A stretch of 64,000 bases of DNA from Variovorax sp. IB41. GTDB taxonomy: Bacteria; Pseudomonadota; Gammaproteobacteria; Burkholderiales; Burkholderiaceae_C. The position numbers were made by a program, and so were the translations under genes. Where the stretch lies: positions 1 through 64,000 of the forward strand of contig NZ_JAEFCB010000016.1 in NCBI RefSeq assembly GCF_016405905.1, given 5' to 3'. Shown in pieces: positions 41,177 through 50,404 of this stretch (position 1 is its first letter; each line of letters opens with the position of its first letter). The notes below the pieces were generated by a model. It did no database searches, had not been told where the DNA came from, and worked only from the letters and a program-made list of their open reading frames with translations.

Positions 41177-43866
41177 GGCGCAACCTCGGCCGCTTCGGAC
41201 GGTGCGCGCGCTCCGGTCCACTTGGGCAGCGTGCGCACGCGCTTGACATGCGCGCCGTCGAAGCGCGTGGCGGCGTCGATGCGGATGCGTGCGATGTCGG
41301 CCCGAAAGAGATTGGCAAACCTGAAATCCGACGCCATCGCGCTCGCATTCTGGAACACCGCGCCCATGAGATTCGCGGATGCGAACACCGATTGGTCCAG
41401 GTTCGACCTGACGAAGCGCGCCCCTGGCATGTCGGCCTTGTAGAAGTTGGCCGCGCGCAGCTGTGCGAGCGAGAAGTCGGCACCCTGCGCCTTTGCCAGC
41501 CGGAAGTCGGCCTCGGCAAGGTCTGCCGAGCGGAAGCTGGCCGAACTCACATCCGCATGGCTGAAATCCGCACCACGCAGATTGCACGATTCGACGAAGC
41601 AGCATTTGGACATGAGGGCGTGCCTGAAGCGGGCACCGACAGCCCGAACGCTCACGAAGCCGGTGCCTTCCAGGCGCGCGCCCGAAAAATCGGCTTCGCT
41701 CATGTCGCACTCGAGAAACGTGCAACGGGTGAATTCGACGTTCGCGGCGACCACGCCGTGCAGGTTGAGCTTCAGGAAATGCGTCTGCGCGGCCTTCGCG
41801 CCGGAGATGTCGACCTTGTCCAGCACCGTTTCGAGCAGCAGGATGCCGTCCATGCCGACACCCCGCAGCGTGCACGAATGCAGTTGGGTCTTCTCCAGCG
41901 TCGCGCGGGCCATCGCGGCCTGGTCGAAGCTGGCGCCGACGGCAACGGCCAGGCTCAGGTTGGCCCCCGTCAGGCTGGCGCCGTCGAGCCGCGTGCCCTT
42001 GAGGCTGGCGCGCACCAGCACCGCGTTGTCCATCGCGCAACCTTGCAGGTTGGCGCCGTCGAGGTTCGCGCTCTCGAGAAAGGCCGAAGAGAAATCGACG
42101 CCGCGCAGGTCAAGGCCCGACAGGTCGGCGCCCGTGAGATTCACATGGGCGAAGCTCTTTCCGGCCGCATGGTGCGCCTGGACGCGTTCGCGCAGGCGCC
42201 GCGCGATGTCCCCGACCATCGCCGGCGCCGGACTCTGGTGCTGCGCCATCTTGCGATAGCCGTCCCTGCCGCCCGTCTCCGCGTTCTTGAGCATGCCCCG
42301 GAATGCCGGGTCCTGCAGGTAGACGTCCACGTCCTTGTAACTTGCATCGCCGGGCGCAAAGCCATCGCGGATGCGCGTCAGGTCCGCGAGCTCGGCCTTG
42401 GCGGAGAATTTCGGCGGCCCCACCGGCGTCTGCTTGCGCTCGTCCAGGATGGTCTGGAAATCCATGCCCAGGTCCTTGAAGAGCGCTGCGCTCTGCCTGT
42501 CGCGCTCCTCGGACTCCGCCATGGCCTTGGCCTGGTCGGCCTTCATCTTCGCCTGGATCTTCTTGAGATAGGCCGGGATCTCCGACAGGCTGGGCATCGG
42601 CTCTTCGGGTTCCGGCACCAGGGGGCCGTGCTCGTCCGGATCGAGGCCGTAGCCCGCGACTTCGGCACGCGCCAGCGCGATCTGCCTGGACATTCCGCGC
42701 CGCGCGTTGCGCATGCTCCGGTTGCGCGGCTGCAACTGCGCGGTTGCCGCGGCGATGCCCCCGTCGTCCAGCACGAGTCCTGCGGGCAGCAGGTCATCCT
42801 CGTTGAGGGCCTCGACGCTGGCCTGCTGATGGTCGCGCCGCTTGTCCAGCACCTGGCGGTAATGCGACAACGGCTTGAGGGCGCCCGGCCGGTCGATGCC
42901 GGCCAGCACATTGAGCACGTCGGACGCGTCGTCCTCGCTCACCTCGGCCATGCCGTGAAACAGGAGGATGACGCGCTCCGCATGGGGAAAGAACCATGCG
43001 GTGGTCAGGCGCATCGGCACCTCTTCGAACCGTTCTCCTGCGCCCGCGCCGGCGGTGCGGTTGATGAAGGTGCGCGTCGCCACCCCCGGCAGGTTTCCCG
43101 ACAACACGCGCCTGGAAGGATGGAGGTTCTCGAACTCGTAGGCCTCGTCACCGGTCATGCGCTCGGCGAACCACTGGTCTTCGGGCGCGATGTTGAAGAA
43201 CCGCCAGTCGAAATCGGCGGGCATGCCGGGATACCGCGTCTTGAGCCAGGCGTCGTCGTAGGTTCCGGCCCGGCGCGCGCGCTGCGGCCAGGTCTGGTCC
43301 AGCGGAAGGAACGACGCGGGGGCCACGCGCTGATCGGGCGCGGCCATCAGGCGGTCGAGGTATTCGATGTTGGGCAGCCGATGCACGCCGGCCCCTGGGG
43401 CATTTCTGTCGTCGGTCTTTGCCGGGCGCAAACCGATGCCGAGCGGGTTGTTGGCATCGCCCTCGCCCCCGAAGGCACGCTCCCAGACCAGCGGCATGCG
43501 ATCGAAGGGCTGCGGCTGCGTCGGGCGCCCATCGACCCACGCGCGGTCGCCGAACACCGCCAGCCGCTTCTCGGTCGCGCCGACACGGGCCCGCACGGCG
43601 CTTGCGCCGGTCGCCACGCCGTCCGCCGGATAGCAGATTCCGGTCAGCAGCCATTCGGCCTGGCTCTTGGGCATCGCCGCATCCAGCGCGCTGCCCGCAC
43701 CCGCCTCTTCGGCGAAGAAGGGCCACATCGCAAGCTCCGAGATGAGGCAAGGCTGCGCATCGCCCAGGCTGGCGAAGACCATGTTCGTCACCCCGAGGTA
43801 GAACCGGCCCGCCTGCTCGAACGGGCGGGTCAATACGCCGCAATAGCTTGATTTGGCGACACGCAT
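41173..43866 (-). CDS. DUF2169 plus pentapeptide-repeat protein
   Basis: The 897-residue protein begins with a DUF2169 domain (about 1-300; MPLVWERAFGGEGDANNPLG, RRAGTYDDAWLKTRYPG). A helical middle (about 420-560) follows, and pentapeptide repeats fill the last 300 residues (LTGADLSGLDLRGVDFSSAF). Such fusions are found next to vgrG genes and are thought to load or shield effectors. It lies between vgrG copy 2 and the shorter pentapeptide gene, with four-base overlap to the latter. Confidence 0.85.
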   Translation of the reverse strand: MRVAKSSYCGVLTRPFEQAGRFYLGVTNMVFASLGDAQPCLISELAMWPFFAEEAGAGSALDAAMPKSQAEWLLTGICYPADGVATGASAVRARVGATEKRLAVFGDRAWVDGRPTQPQPFDRMPLVWERAFGGEGDANNPLGIGLRPAKTDDRNAPGAGVHRLPNIEYLDRLMAAPDQRVAPASFLPLDQTWPQRARRAGTYDDAWLKTRYPGMPADFDWRFFNIAPEDQWFAERMTGDEAYEFENLHPSRRVLSGNLPGVATRTFINRTAGAGAGERFEEVPMRLTTAWFFPHAERVILLFHGMAEVSEDDASDVLNVLAGIDRPGALKPLSHYRQVLDKRRDHQQASVEALNEDDLLPAGLVLDDGGIAAATAQLQPRNRSMRNARRGMSRQIALARAEVAGYGLDPDEHGPLVPEPEEPMPSLSEIPAYLKKIQAKMKADQAKAMAESEERDRQSAALFKDLGMDFQTILDERKQTPVGPPKFSAKAELADLTRIRDGFAPGDASYKDVDVYLQDPAFRGMLKNAETGGRDGYRKMAQHQSPAPAMVGDIARRLRERVQAHHAAGKSFAHVNLTGADLSGLDLRGVDFSSAFLESANLDGANLQGCAMDNAVLVRASLKGTRLDGASLTGANLSLAVAVGASFDQAAMARATLEKTQLHSCTLRGVGMDGILLLETVLDKVDISGAKAAQTHFLKLNLHGVVAANVEFTRCTFLECDMSEADFSGARLEGTGFVSVRAVGARFRHALMSKCCFVESCNLRGADFSHADVSSASFRSADLAEADFRLAKAQGADFSLAQLRAANFYKADMPGARFVRSNLDQSVFASANLMGAVFQNASAMASDFRFANLFRADIARIRIDAATRFDGAHVKRVRTLPKWTGARAPSEAAEVAP

Positions 43867-43872
43867 GGCAGG

Positions 43873-46242
43873 TCAGGTGATCATGGTGATGGCGGCAGCC
43901 TTGATGTCGGGCCCGAGCGTCTTGAGCGAGATGCCGCCGGTGCGCAGGTCGGTGCCCTTGGACTGGATGAACAGCGCCCGATGCTCGATCTTGCACAGCG
44001 AGGCATCGAACTTGGTCGCGTAGTTGCCCTGGCTGCACGCCCCCTGCTCGGTCTTGATGCCGACCACGCCGAAGACCACCCCGTACTTGTACGAATAGGT
44101 GGCGCCGGTCTTCTCGAAGAACTGGTCGATGAACTTGTTGCCGCCGGGGGCGATCACGGTGAAGCCCGCGGGCGCCGTGATCGTCATCGGCCCGGTCGAG
44201 GTGATGTTGGTCGCCCCGGTGATCGTCTGGGTCAAGGCGCCGTTGACCGTCTCGGTCATCCCGCCGTTCACGGTCCGGGTCTCGCCGCCCGAGATCGTTT
44301 CGGTCAGGCCGCCGTTGACCACGCGTTTCTCGCCGCCGTTGATCGTCTGGTCCATGCCGCCGTTCACGGTCTCGTTCATGCCGCCGTCGACCTTGCGCTT
44401 TTCTCCGCCGTCGATCTTCTCGTCGAAGCCCGCATGGACGGTGCGGTCCTCGCCGCTGTCGACGGTTTCCGAGAAATGCCCTTTCACGTGCGTCTTGCGG
44501 TCCGCATCGACTTCCAGGGTCTCGTTGTTGTGCACCTTGGTGATGCGGTCGTGGCCCACATCGCGGGTCTCGTCGGCCTCCACTTCGCTGTCGAGATTTT
44601 TCTCGGCATGCAGGTAGACCTGCTCGGAGCCCTTCTTGTCGTCGAAGCGGAACTCGTTGAAATTGGCCGTGCCGCCCTTGGGCGTGGAGCGGGTGCGAAA
44701 GCCGCTTTGCGTGTGCGAATCGAACGGAATGGGCTGGTCGTCGTTGTAGACCCGGCCCACGATCACCGGACGGTCGGGGTCGCCGTTCAAAAAGTCGACG
44801 ATCACTTCCTGTCCGATGCGCGGAATGAAATAGCCGCCCCAGCCCTTGCCGGCCCAGGGCTGCGAAACGCGCACCCAACAGGTCGAGTTCTCGTCCCCTT
44901 CGTTGTAGCGGTCCCAATGGAAATGCACTTTCACACGCCCGAACTTGTCGGCATGGATCTCCTCCCCCGCGGGGCCCACCACGATCGCGATCTGCGGGCC
45001 AGGCATGGTCACGCGCGGCGTCAGGCGCGGTGCGCGGTAAGGGCGGTCCAGGGGGATCGCGGTCAGCAAGAAAGCGCTGGTCCCGGGCTGCGCCCTCTGC
45101 AGCGTGGGCGTGCCGGCGATCAGCTCCTCCAGCACTTGCAGCGTGTCGGCATTCACCGCATCGTCGTGCAGCACCTCGGACAGCGCCTTGTAGACCGGCT
45201 GCTCGACGGCGCTGGCCGTCACGCTCTCATAGCCGGGGTGGCTGGCCATGAAGGTACAGGCGGCGATGATGTATTCACCATCGCGCACGCCATCGGGGTC
45301 GCCTTCGAACTTGAAGCTGCGGCCCGCCGCCACATCGGGCCAGCTGGTCAAGGCCCAATGGCGGTCGCGGCGCGCGTTGAGCTCATCGCCGCGCAGCTTG
45401 GCACGGCCCTCGGCCTCGTCTCCGGTGAAATAGCCACCGGGAAACTCGAACACCTCCAGCCCGGCCAGCTCGTGCCCCCCGGGCACGTCGATCACCGCGC
45501 TCAGCTTTTTCTTGATGGCCTTGAAATCGCTGTCGCGGGAGTCGTGCTTGCCGGTGTCGAACTGGCGCGAACTCACCCAGCGCGAGATCTCGTTGTAGCG
45601 TGCCTCGCTCGCATCGCTGCCCGCATGGCGCAACGTGTCGACCACCGGCAGCTTCTCGTGCGCCATGTCGCTCGCGTCCGACAGGTGCATGGTGCCGGGC
45701 GCGTCGTGCGCGTCGAACCAGTAGTAGATGCCCTCGTCCTCGAGCAGGCGCGAGAGAAACTGGTAATCGCTTTCCTGGTGCTGCACGCAGTAGCGCCGCG
45801 CGTTGTGCGTGCCGATGACGTTGCCGGTCTTGGTCTTTTTCAGGCCCTTGATCGGGCTGTCCTCGAACACCGCATCGAGCACCTCCAGCACCTTCTTGTC
45901 CTGCAGGATGCGCGAATTGGCGCGCTTGGTGAGCAGCCAGAACCACGAGCGCAGCGTGATGCGGTATTCGAAGTGGCGGCCCACATGCCCCGCGCGCACG
46001 AAGCGCACCGCATGGCCCTGGCAGTGCCGCTCGTGCTTGCCGCCGTCCTTGTCCTGGAACTCGATGACCACGTCGAACGCACGGCCCAGGATGTCCTTGG
46101 CGTCGAGCGCCTTGTTCCTGGAGAGCACCGTGAGCTCGTAGGCCGACGGCCGCGCCAGCGCCTCGTGACCCACGATGCGCCAGAACATCAGATCGTCCTT
46201 GGCGGGTGAATCGGTCTTGATGCGGAATTCGTGGTCGGCCAT
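43873..46242 (-). CDS. vgrG: T6SS spike protein VgrG (copy 2)
   Basis: The 789-residue spike has nearly the same base and OB-fold as copy 1 (MADHEFRIKTDSP, LMFWRIVGHEALARPSAYEL). A different C-terminal needle carries glycine-rich repeats (VNGGMTETVNGALTQTITG) and a tail (VIAPGGNKFIDQFFEKTG). Tandem duplication followed by tail divergence is likely. It directly precedes the DUF2169/pentapeptide gene and follows clpV, so it may carry a different cargo from copy 1. Confidence 0.93.
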   Translation of the reverse strand: MADHEFRIKTDSPAKDDLMFWRIVGHEALARPSAYELTVLSRNKALDAKDILGRAFDVVIEFQDKDGGKHERHCQGHAVRFVRAGHVGRHFEYRITLRSWFWLLTKRANSRILQDKKVLEVLDAVFEDSPIKGLKKTKTGNVIGTHNARRYCVQHQESDYQFLSRLLEDEGIYYWFDAHDAPGTMHLSDASDMAHEKLPVVDTLRHAGSDASEARYNEISRWVSSRQFDTGKHDSRDSDFKAIKKKLSAVIDVPGGHELAGLEVFEFPGGYFTGDEAEGRAKLRGDELNARRDRHWALTSWPDVAAGRSFKFEGDPDGVRDGEYIIAACTFMASHPGYESVTASAVEQPVYKALSEVLHDDAVNADTLQVLEELIAGTPTLQRAQPGTSAFLLTAIPLDRPYRAPRLTPRVTMPGPQIAIVVGPAGEEIHADKFGRVKVHFHWDRYNEGDENSTCWVRVSQPWAGKGWGGYFIPRIGQEVIVDFLNGDPDRPVIVGRVYNDDQPIPFDSHTQSGFRTRSTPKGGTANFNEFRFDDKKGSEQVYLHAEKNLDSEVEADETRDVGHDRITKVHNNETLEVDADRKTHVKGHFSETVDSGEDRTVHAGFDEKIDGGEKRKVDGGMNETVNGGMDQTINGGEKRVVNGGLTETISGGETRTVNGGMTETVNGALTQTITGATNITSTGPMTITAPAGFTVIAPGGNKFIDQFFEKTGATYSYKYGVVFGVVGIKTEQGACSQGNYATKFDASLCKIEHRALFIQSKGTDLRTGGISLKTLGPDIKAAAITMIT

Positions 46243-46269
46243 GTCTTGGTCTCTTGCGTAAGTGCGGTG

Positions 46270-48987
46270 TCAGTCGAACGCGTAGGTGAAGTCGGCGTCC
46301 TTCACGTCCAGCGCGACGCGGCGGATTTCTCCACCGGACGCGAGACGTTGCAGGTACTCGACAGAAATCGTGGGCAGCACCGTGTTGGTCAGGATCGCGT
46401 CGATCACGCGCCCCCCCGACTCAGGGTCCTGGCAGCGCGCGACCACCTGCTCGATCACCGCCTCGGTGTATTCGAAGGGCACGCCGTGGTTGGTCTCCAC
46501 GCGCTTCTTGATGCGGCCCAGCTGCAGCCGCACGATCTTCTTCATCATGTCCGGAGACAGCGGGTAATAGGGAATGGTGACGATGCGGCCCAGGAGCGCG
46601 GGCGGGAACACCTTCATGAGCGGCGCCTTCAGCGCATCGGCCAGCGCGTTCGAATCGGGCAGCAACTCGGGGTCGCGGCACATGCTCATCACGAGCTCGC
46701 TGCCGGCGTTGGTGGTCAAGAGAATGATCGTGTTCTTGAAGTCGATCATGCGGCCCTCGCCGTCTTCCATCCAGCCCTTGTCGAAGACCTGGAAGAAGAT
46801 CTCGTGCACGTCGGGGTGGGCCTTCTCCACTTCGTCCAGCAGCACCACGCTGTAGGGGCGGCGGCGCACGGCCTCGGTCAGGATGCCGCCCTCGCCGTAA
46901 CCGACATAGCCGGGCGGCGCGCCCTTGAGCGTGGAGACGGTGTGCGCCTCCTGGAACTCGCTCATGTTGATGGTGATGATGTTCTGCTCGCCGCCGTAGA
47001 GCGCTTCCGCAAGTGCCAGCGCGGTCTCGGTCTTGCCGACGCCCGAGGTGCCGCACAGCATGAACACGCCGATGGGCTTTTGCGGGTTATCGAGGCGCGC
47101 ACGCGAGGTCTGGATGCGGCGCGCGATCATCTCCAGGCCGTGCTTCTGGCCGATGACGCGCTGGTTGAGCGTGTCCGCGAGCTTGAGCACCGCTTCGACT
47201 TCGTTCTTGACCATGCGGCCGACCGGAATGCCGGTCCAGTCCGCGACCACCGAGGCCACGGCCTGTTCGTCGACCGACGGCAGGATGAGTGGCGATTCGC
47301 CCTGCACCGCGTGGATCTTGGCCTGCAGCTCGTGCAACTCGGCGAGCAGTGCGGCGCGGTCGTGCGCCGGTGCGGCGGCAGCGGCAGCGGCAGCGGCGGC
47401 GTCCGCGGCCGCATCCGCGGGCGCATCCACCGGCTTGTTGCCCGCACGCAATTTGCTGCGCAATTCGAGCAGCCGGTCGACCAGCCCTTTTTCTTCCTGC
47501 CAGCGTGCATTCAGCGCTTCGAGCTGCAGCTTCGATTCGACCAGCAGCGCCTCCACCTGCGTCGAGCGCTTGGTCACGTCGATGCCGATGGTGGCCTCGC
47601 GGCCGATGATTTCCTGCTCGACCGTCAGGCCCTCGATGCGGCGCATGCAGTCTTCCACCTCGGGCGGCGTCGCATGCTGCGACACGGCCACGCGAGCACA
47701 CGCCGTGTCGAGCAGGCTCACCGCCTTGTCGGGCAACTGGCGCGCGGGAATGTAGCGGTGCGAGAGCTTCACGGCCGCCTCGATCGCTTCGTCCAGCAGT
47801 TGCACCCGGTGGTGCTTCTCCAGCACACTGGCCACGCCGCGCAGCATCAATATCGCCTTCACCTCGTCGGGCTCGGGCACCTGCACGACCTGGAAGCGGC
47901 GGGTGAGCGCCGGGTCTTTCTCGATGTACTTCTTGTACTCGGCCCAGGTGGTCGCGCCGATGGTGCGCAGGTTGCCGCGCGCGAGCGCGGGCTTCAGAAG
48001 GTTGGCCGCATCGCCGGTGCCGGCCGCGCCGCCCGCGCCCACGAGCGTGTGGATCTCGTCGATGAAAAGGATGATCGGCGTCGGCGAGCTCTGCACCTCG
48101 TCGATCACCTGGCGCAGGCGCTGTTCGAACTCGCCCTTCATGCTCGCGCCGGCCTGAAGCAAGCCGATGTCCAGCGTGAGCAGCTTCACGTCTTTCAGTT
48201 GCGGCGGCACGTCGCCGCGCGCCAGGCGCTGCGCGAAGCCTTCGACCACCGCAGTCTTGCCGACGCCGGCCTCGCCGGTCAACAGCGGGTTGTTCTGGCG
48301 GCGGCGCATGAGGATGTCCACGATCTGGCGTATCTCCTCGTCGCGTCCGGTCACCGGGTCCATCTCGCCCTTCTTGGCTTTCTCGGTGAGATCGACCGCG
48401 AACTTCTTGAGCGCATCGCCCTTGCCCATGGCGGCCGGCGCCATCGCGCCCGAGTCTTCGCCCGGAGCGCCGCTGCCCATGCCGGTGCCGTCCTGCGCGC
48501 GCATCTGCGATTCGGGCGAGGCGTCGCACACCTTGGGGAAGTTGTCGGCCAGGTCCTCGACCTTGATCTTCTCGAACTGCTTGGACAGATTGAACAGAGG
48601 GTTGCGCAGGCTCTGCGTCTTGAGCATGCCCACCAGGATGTAGCCGGTGCGCACCTGCGCCTCGCCGAACTGCAGCGTGGCGTAGGTCCATGCGCGCTCG
48701 ATGGCGTTCTCGATGTGCGGCGAGAAGTCGCTGATCGCGGTGGCGCCGCGCGGCAGGCGGTCGAGCGCGGCGGTCATGTCCTTCGCGATCACCGATACAT
48801 CGAGGCCGTAGTGCTGGATCACGCGGTGCAGGTCTGAGTCCTGCGCCTGCAGAAGCTGGGCGAACCAGTGCTCCAGTTCCACGTACGGATTGCCCCGCAT
48901 CTTGCAGAACACCGTGGCGCCTTCGATGGCCTTGTAGGCCAGCGAGTTGAGTTTGCCGAAAAGGGCGGTGCGACTGATTTCACTCAT
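46270..48987 (-). CDS. clpV: T6SS AAA+ ATPase ClpV
   Basis: The 905-residue ATPase recycles contracted sheath. It has an N-terminal sheath-binding domain (LFGKLNSLAYKAIEGATVFC). The first AAA domain has Walker A GEAGVGKT and Walker B ILFIDEIHTL; the second has Walker A GTSGVGKTE and VVLLDEVEKAHP. A coiled-coil insert with an alanine-rich stretch lies between them. The length and domain order match TssH. It lies between the TPR-methyltransferase and vgrG copy 2. Confidence 0.96.
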   Translation of the reverse strand: MSEISRTALFGKLNSLAYKAIEGATVFCKMRGNPYVELEHWFAQLLQAQDSDLHRVIQHYGLDVSVIAKDMTAALDRLPRGATAISDFSPHIENAIERAWTYATLQFGEAQVRTGYILVGMLKTQSLRNPLFNLSKQFEKIKVEDLADNFPKVCDASPESQMRAQDGTGMGSGAPGEDSGAMAPAAMGKGDALKKFAVDLTEKAKKGEMDPVTGRDEEIRQIVDILMRRRQNNPLLTGEAGVGKTAVVEGFAQRLARGDVPPQLKDVKLLTLDIGLLQAGASMKGEFEQRLRQVIDEVQSSPTPIILFIDEIHTLVGAGGAAGTGDAANLLKPALARGNLRTIGATTWAEYKKYIEKDPALTRRFQVVQVPEPDEVKAILMLRGVASVLEKHHRVQLLDEAIEAAVKLSHRYIPARQLPDKAVSLLDTACARVAVSQHATPPEVEDCMRRIEGLTVEQEIIGREATIGIDVTKRSTQVEALLVESKLQLEALNARWQEEKGLVDRLLELRSKLRAGNKPVDAPADAAADAAAAAAAAAAPAHDRAALLAELHELQAKIHAVQGESPLILPSVDEQAVASVVADWTGIPVGRMVKNEVEAVLKLADTLNQRVIGQKHGLEMIARRIQTSRARLDNPQKPIGVFMLCGTSGVGKTETALALAEALYGGEQNIITINMSEFQEAHTVSTLKGAPPGYVGYGEGGILTEAVRRRPYSVVLLDEVEKAHPDVHEIFFQVFDKGWMEDGEGRMIDFKNTIILLTTNAGSELVMSMCRDPELLPDSNALADALKAPLMKVFPPALLGRIVTIPYYPLSPDMMKKIVRLQLGRIKKRVETNHGVPFEYTEAVIEQVVARCQDPESGGRVIDAILTNTVLPTISVEYLQRLASGGEIRRVALDVKDADFTYAFD

Positions 48988-49066
48988 GGAAGACTCCGTA
49001 TCTCTGTTGAAGACGATTCATGCCGGGAAATTTGAATGAAGGACGTTCGGCGATGTGTGGGCGAAT

Positions 49067-50404
49067 TCAGGGTGGGGCCGCGAGCCTTGCGCTGGCCAGC
49101 CAGCCCTGCACGTTCCGCCCCGCCTCGCGGCGCGGAACGATCGGCGCGATGCGAACGCCGCCGAAACCGGCGGCCGCAAGACAGGCCTCGACATGCGCCG
49201 CCGCATGGCGGTAGCGGCCGCTGCCCTCGATCTTGAAATCGTCCCGCCCCCCGTCCATGGCCTCGACCGTGAACACCACGCCGCCCTCGGGACGCAGTGC
49301 CCGTGCGGCGGCCGCCAGCACTTCGTGCAGATCGCCGAAATAGCACAGCGTGTCGGCCGATGCCACCAGGTCGAACCGGGCGGGCTGTGTGTGCAGGTAG
49401 TGGGTGAGTTCGGCCTTGTGCAGCACGTCGTAGCCGCCGCGCTGCTCCGCGCGCTGCAGCATGCCGACCGACAGGTCGCAGCCGGCCAGGTGCGAGGCCC
49501 AGGGCCGCAGCAGCGGGGCGCACAGGCCGGTGCCGCAGCCGGCATCGACCACCGCCAGATGCGCGGCGGGCGGGCCATACATGTCCTGCACCGCGCGCGC
49601 CACCAGTTCGGGGGCGCGGTAGTGCAGCTTCTCCAGGCTCGCGTCGAAGCTTCCTGCGTAGCTGTCGAACAACGTCTCCACATAGCCGTCGCTGGCGCGC
49701 TCGGGCGCATGCCCCTCGCAGGCGGCCAGCAGATGCGCGACCACGGGATTGCCTGGTTCTTCGGCCAGCCACTCCCGGTACATGCGGGTGGCCTGCTCGT
49801 TCTCGCGGAGCAGCTCCAGCGCGCGAATCACCTTCGAGCGCGCGCTCAGGTTGCGCGGCTGCAGCAGCACCGCACGGCTGTTGGCGATGACGCTCTCCTG
49901 GATGCGCCCCTGCTCCATCAACGCGATCGACAGGTTGTACCAGGCCTCGCTGGACGTCGGCCGCAGTTCGATCGCACGGCGGCTGACGCGCTCGGCCGCC
50001 TGCCAGTGGCCTTTGCCGCATTCGAGCGTCGCGATGTTGCTCAGCGCGTCGGCGCCTTCGTCGCCCTTGGCAAAGGACACGCTGTTTTCATAGGCACGCA
50101 TCGCATCGTCGACGCGGCCGGCATCGACCAGCAGATTGCCCAGGTTGTTCCAAGCGCCGCTTTGCGCGGGTTGCAGCGTGAGCGACCGCCCGATCAACGC
50201 GATGCTCTCGGCGTCGCGCCCCTGCGCATGGCGCAGCACGCCCTGGTAGTGCAGGGCATCGGGGTCGCCGGGCGCGGCTTCCAGAATGCGGGCGAGCAGT
50301 TCGTCGGTCGCCTCGAGATTCCCCGCCTTCATCAGGTCCGCCGCTTGCACCAGTGCGGCCGCGTGCGCCGCCGTGCCTGCACACCCGAGCGTCGTCGTCG
50401 TCAT
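49067..50404 (-). CDS. TPR-repeat protein with a C-terminal methyltransferase domain
   Basis: The 445-residue protein has TPR repeats (about 15-190; GAWNNLGNLLVDAGRVDDAM) then a Rossmann methyltransferase with the SAM motif VVDAGCGTGLCAPLL (about 292-306). It lies between tssG and clpV, whose neighbours are all T6SS genes, and its start overlaps the tssG stop by four bases. It might methylate a T6SS component or effector; the substrate is unknown. No signal peptide is seen. Confidence 0.8.
   Translation of the reverse strand: MTTTTLGCAGTAAHAAALVQAADLMKAGNLEATDELLARILEAAPGDPDALHYQGVLRHAQGRDAESIALIGRSLTLQPAQSGAWNNLGNLLVDAGRVDDAMRAYENSVSFAKGDEGADALSNIATLECGKGHWQAAERVSRRAIELRPTSSEAWYNLSIALMEQGRIQESVIANSRAVLLQPRNLSARSKVIRALELLRENEQATRMYREWLAEEPGNPVVAHLLAACEGHAPERASDGYVETLFDSYAGSFDASLEKLHYRAPELVARAVQDMYGPPAAHLAVVDAGCGTGLCAPLLRPWASHLAGCDLSVGMLQRAEQRGGYDVLHKAELTHYLHTQPARFDLVASADTLCYFGDLHEVLAAAARALRPEGGVVFTVEAMDGGRDDFKIEGSGRYRHAAAHVEACLAAAGFGGVRIAPIVPRREAGRNVQGWLASARLAAPP

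Noticed and set aside
46231..48837. 868-codon plus-strand frame opposite clpV
   Set aside because: It is an antisense reading of ClpV with His/Arg-rich low-complexity sequence and no recognisable domain.
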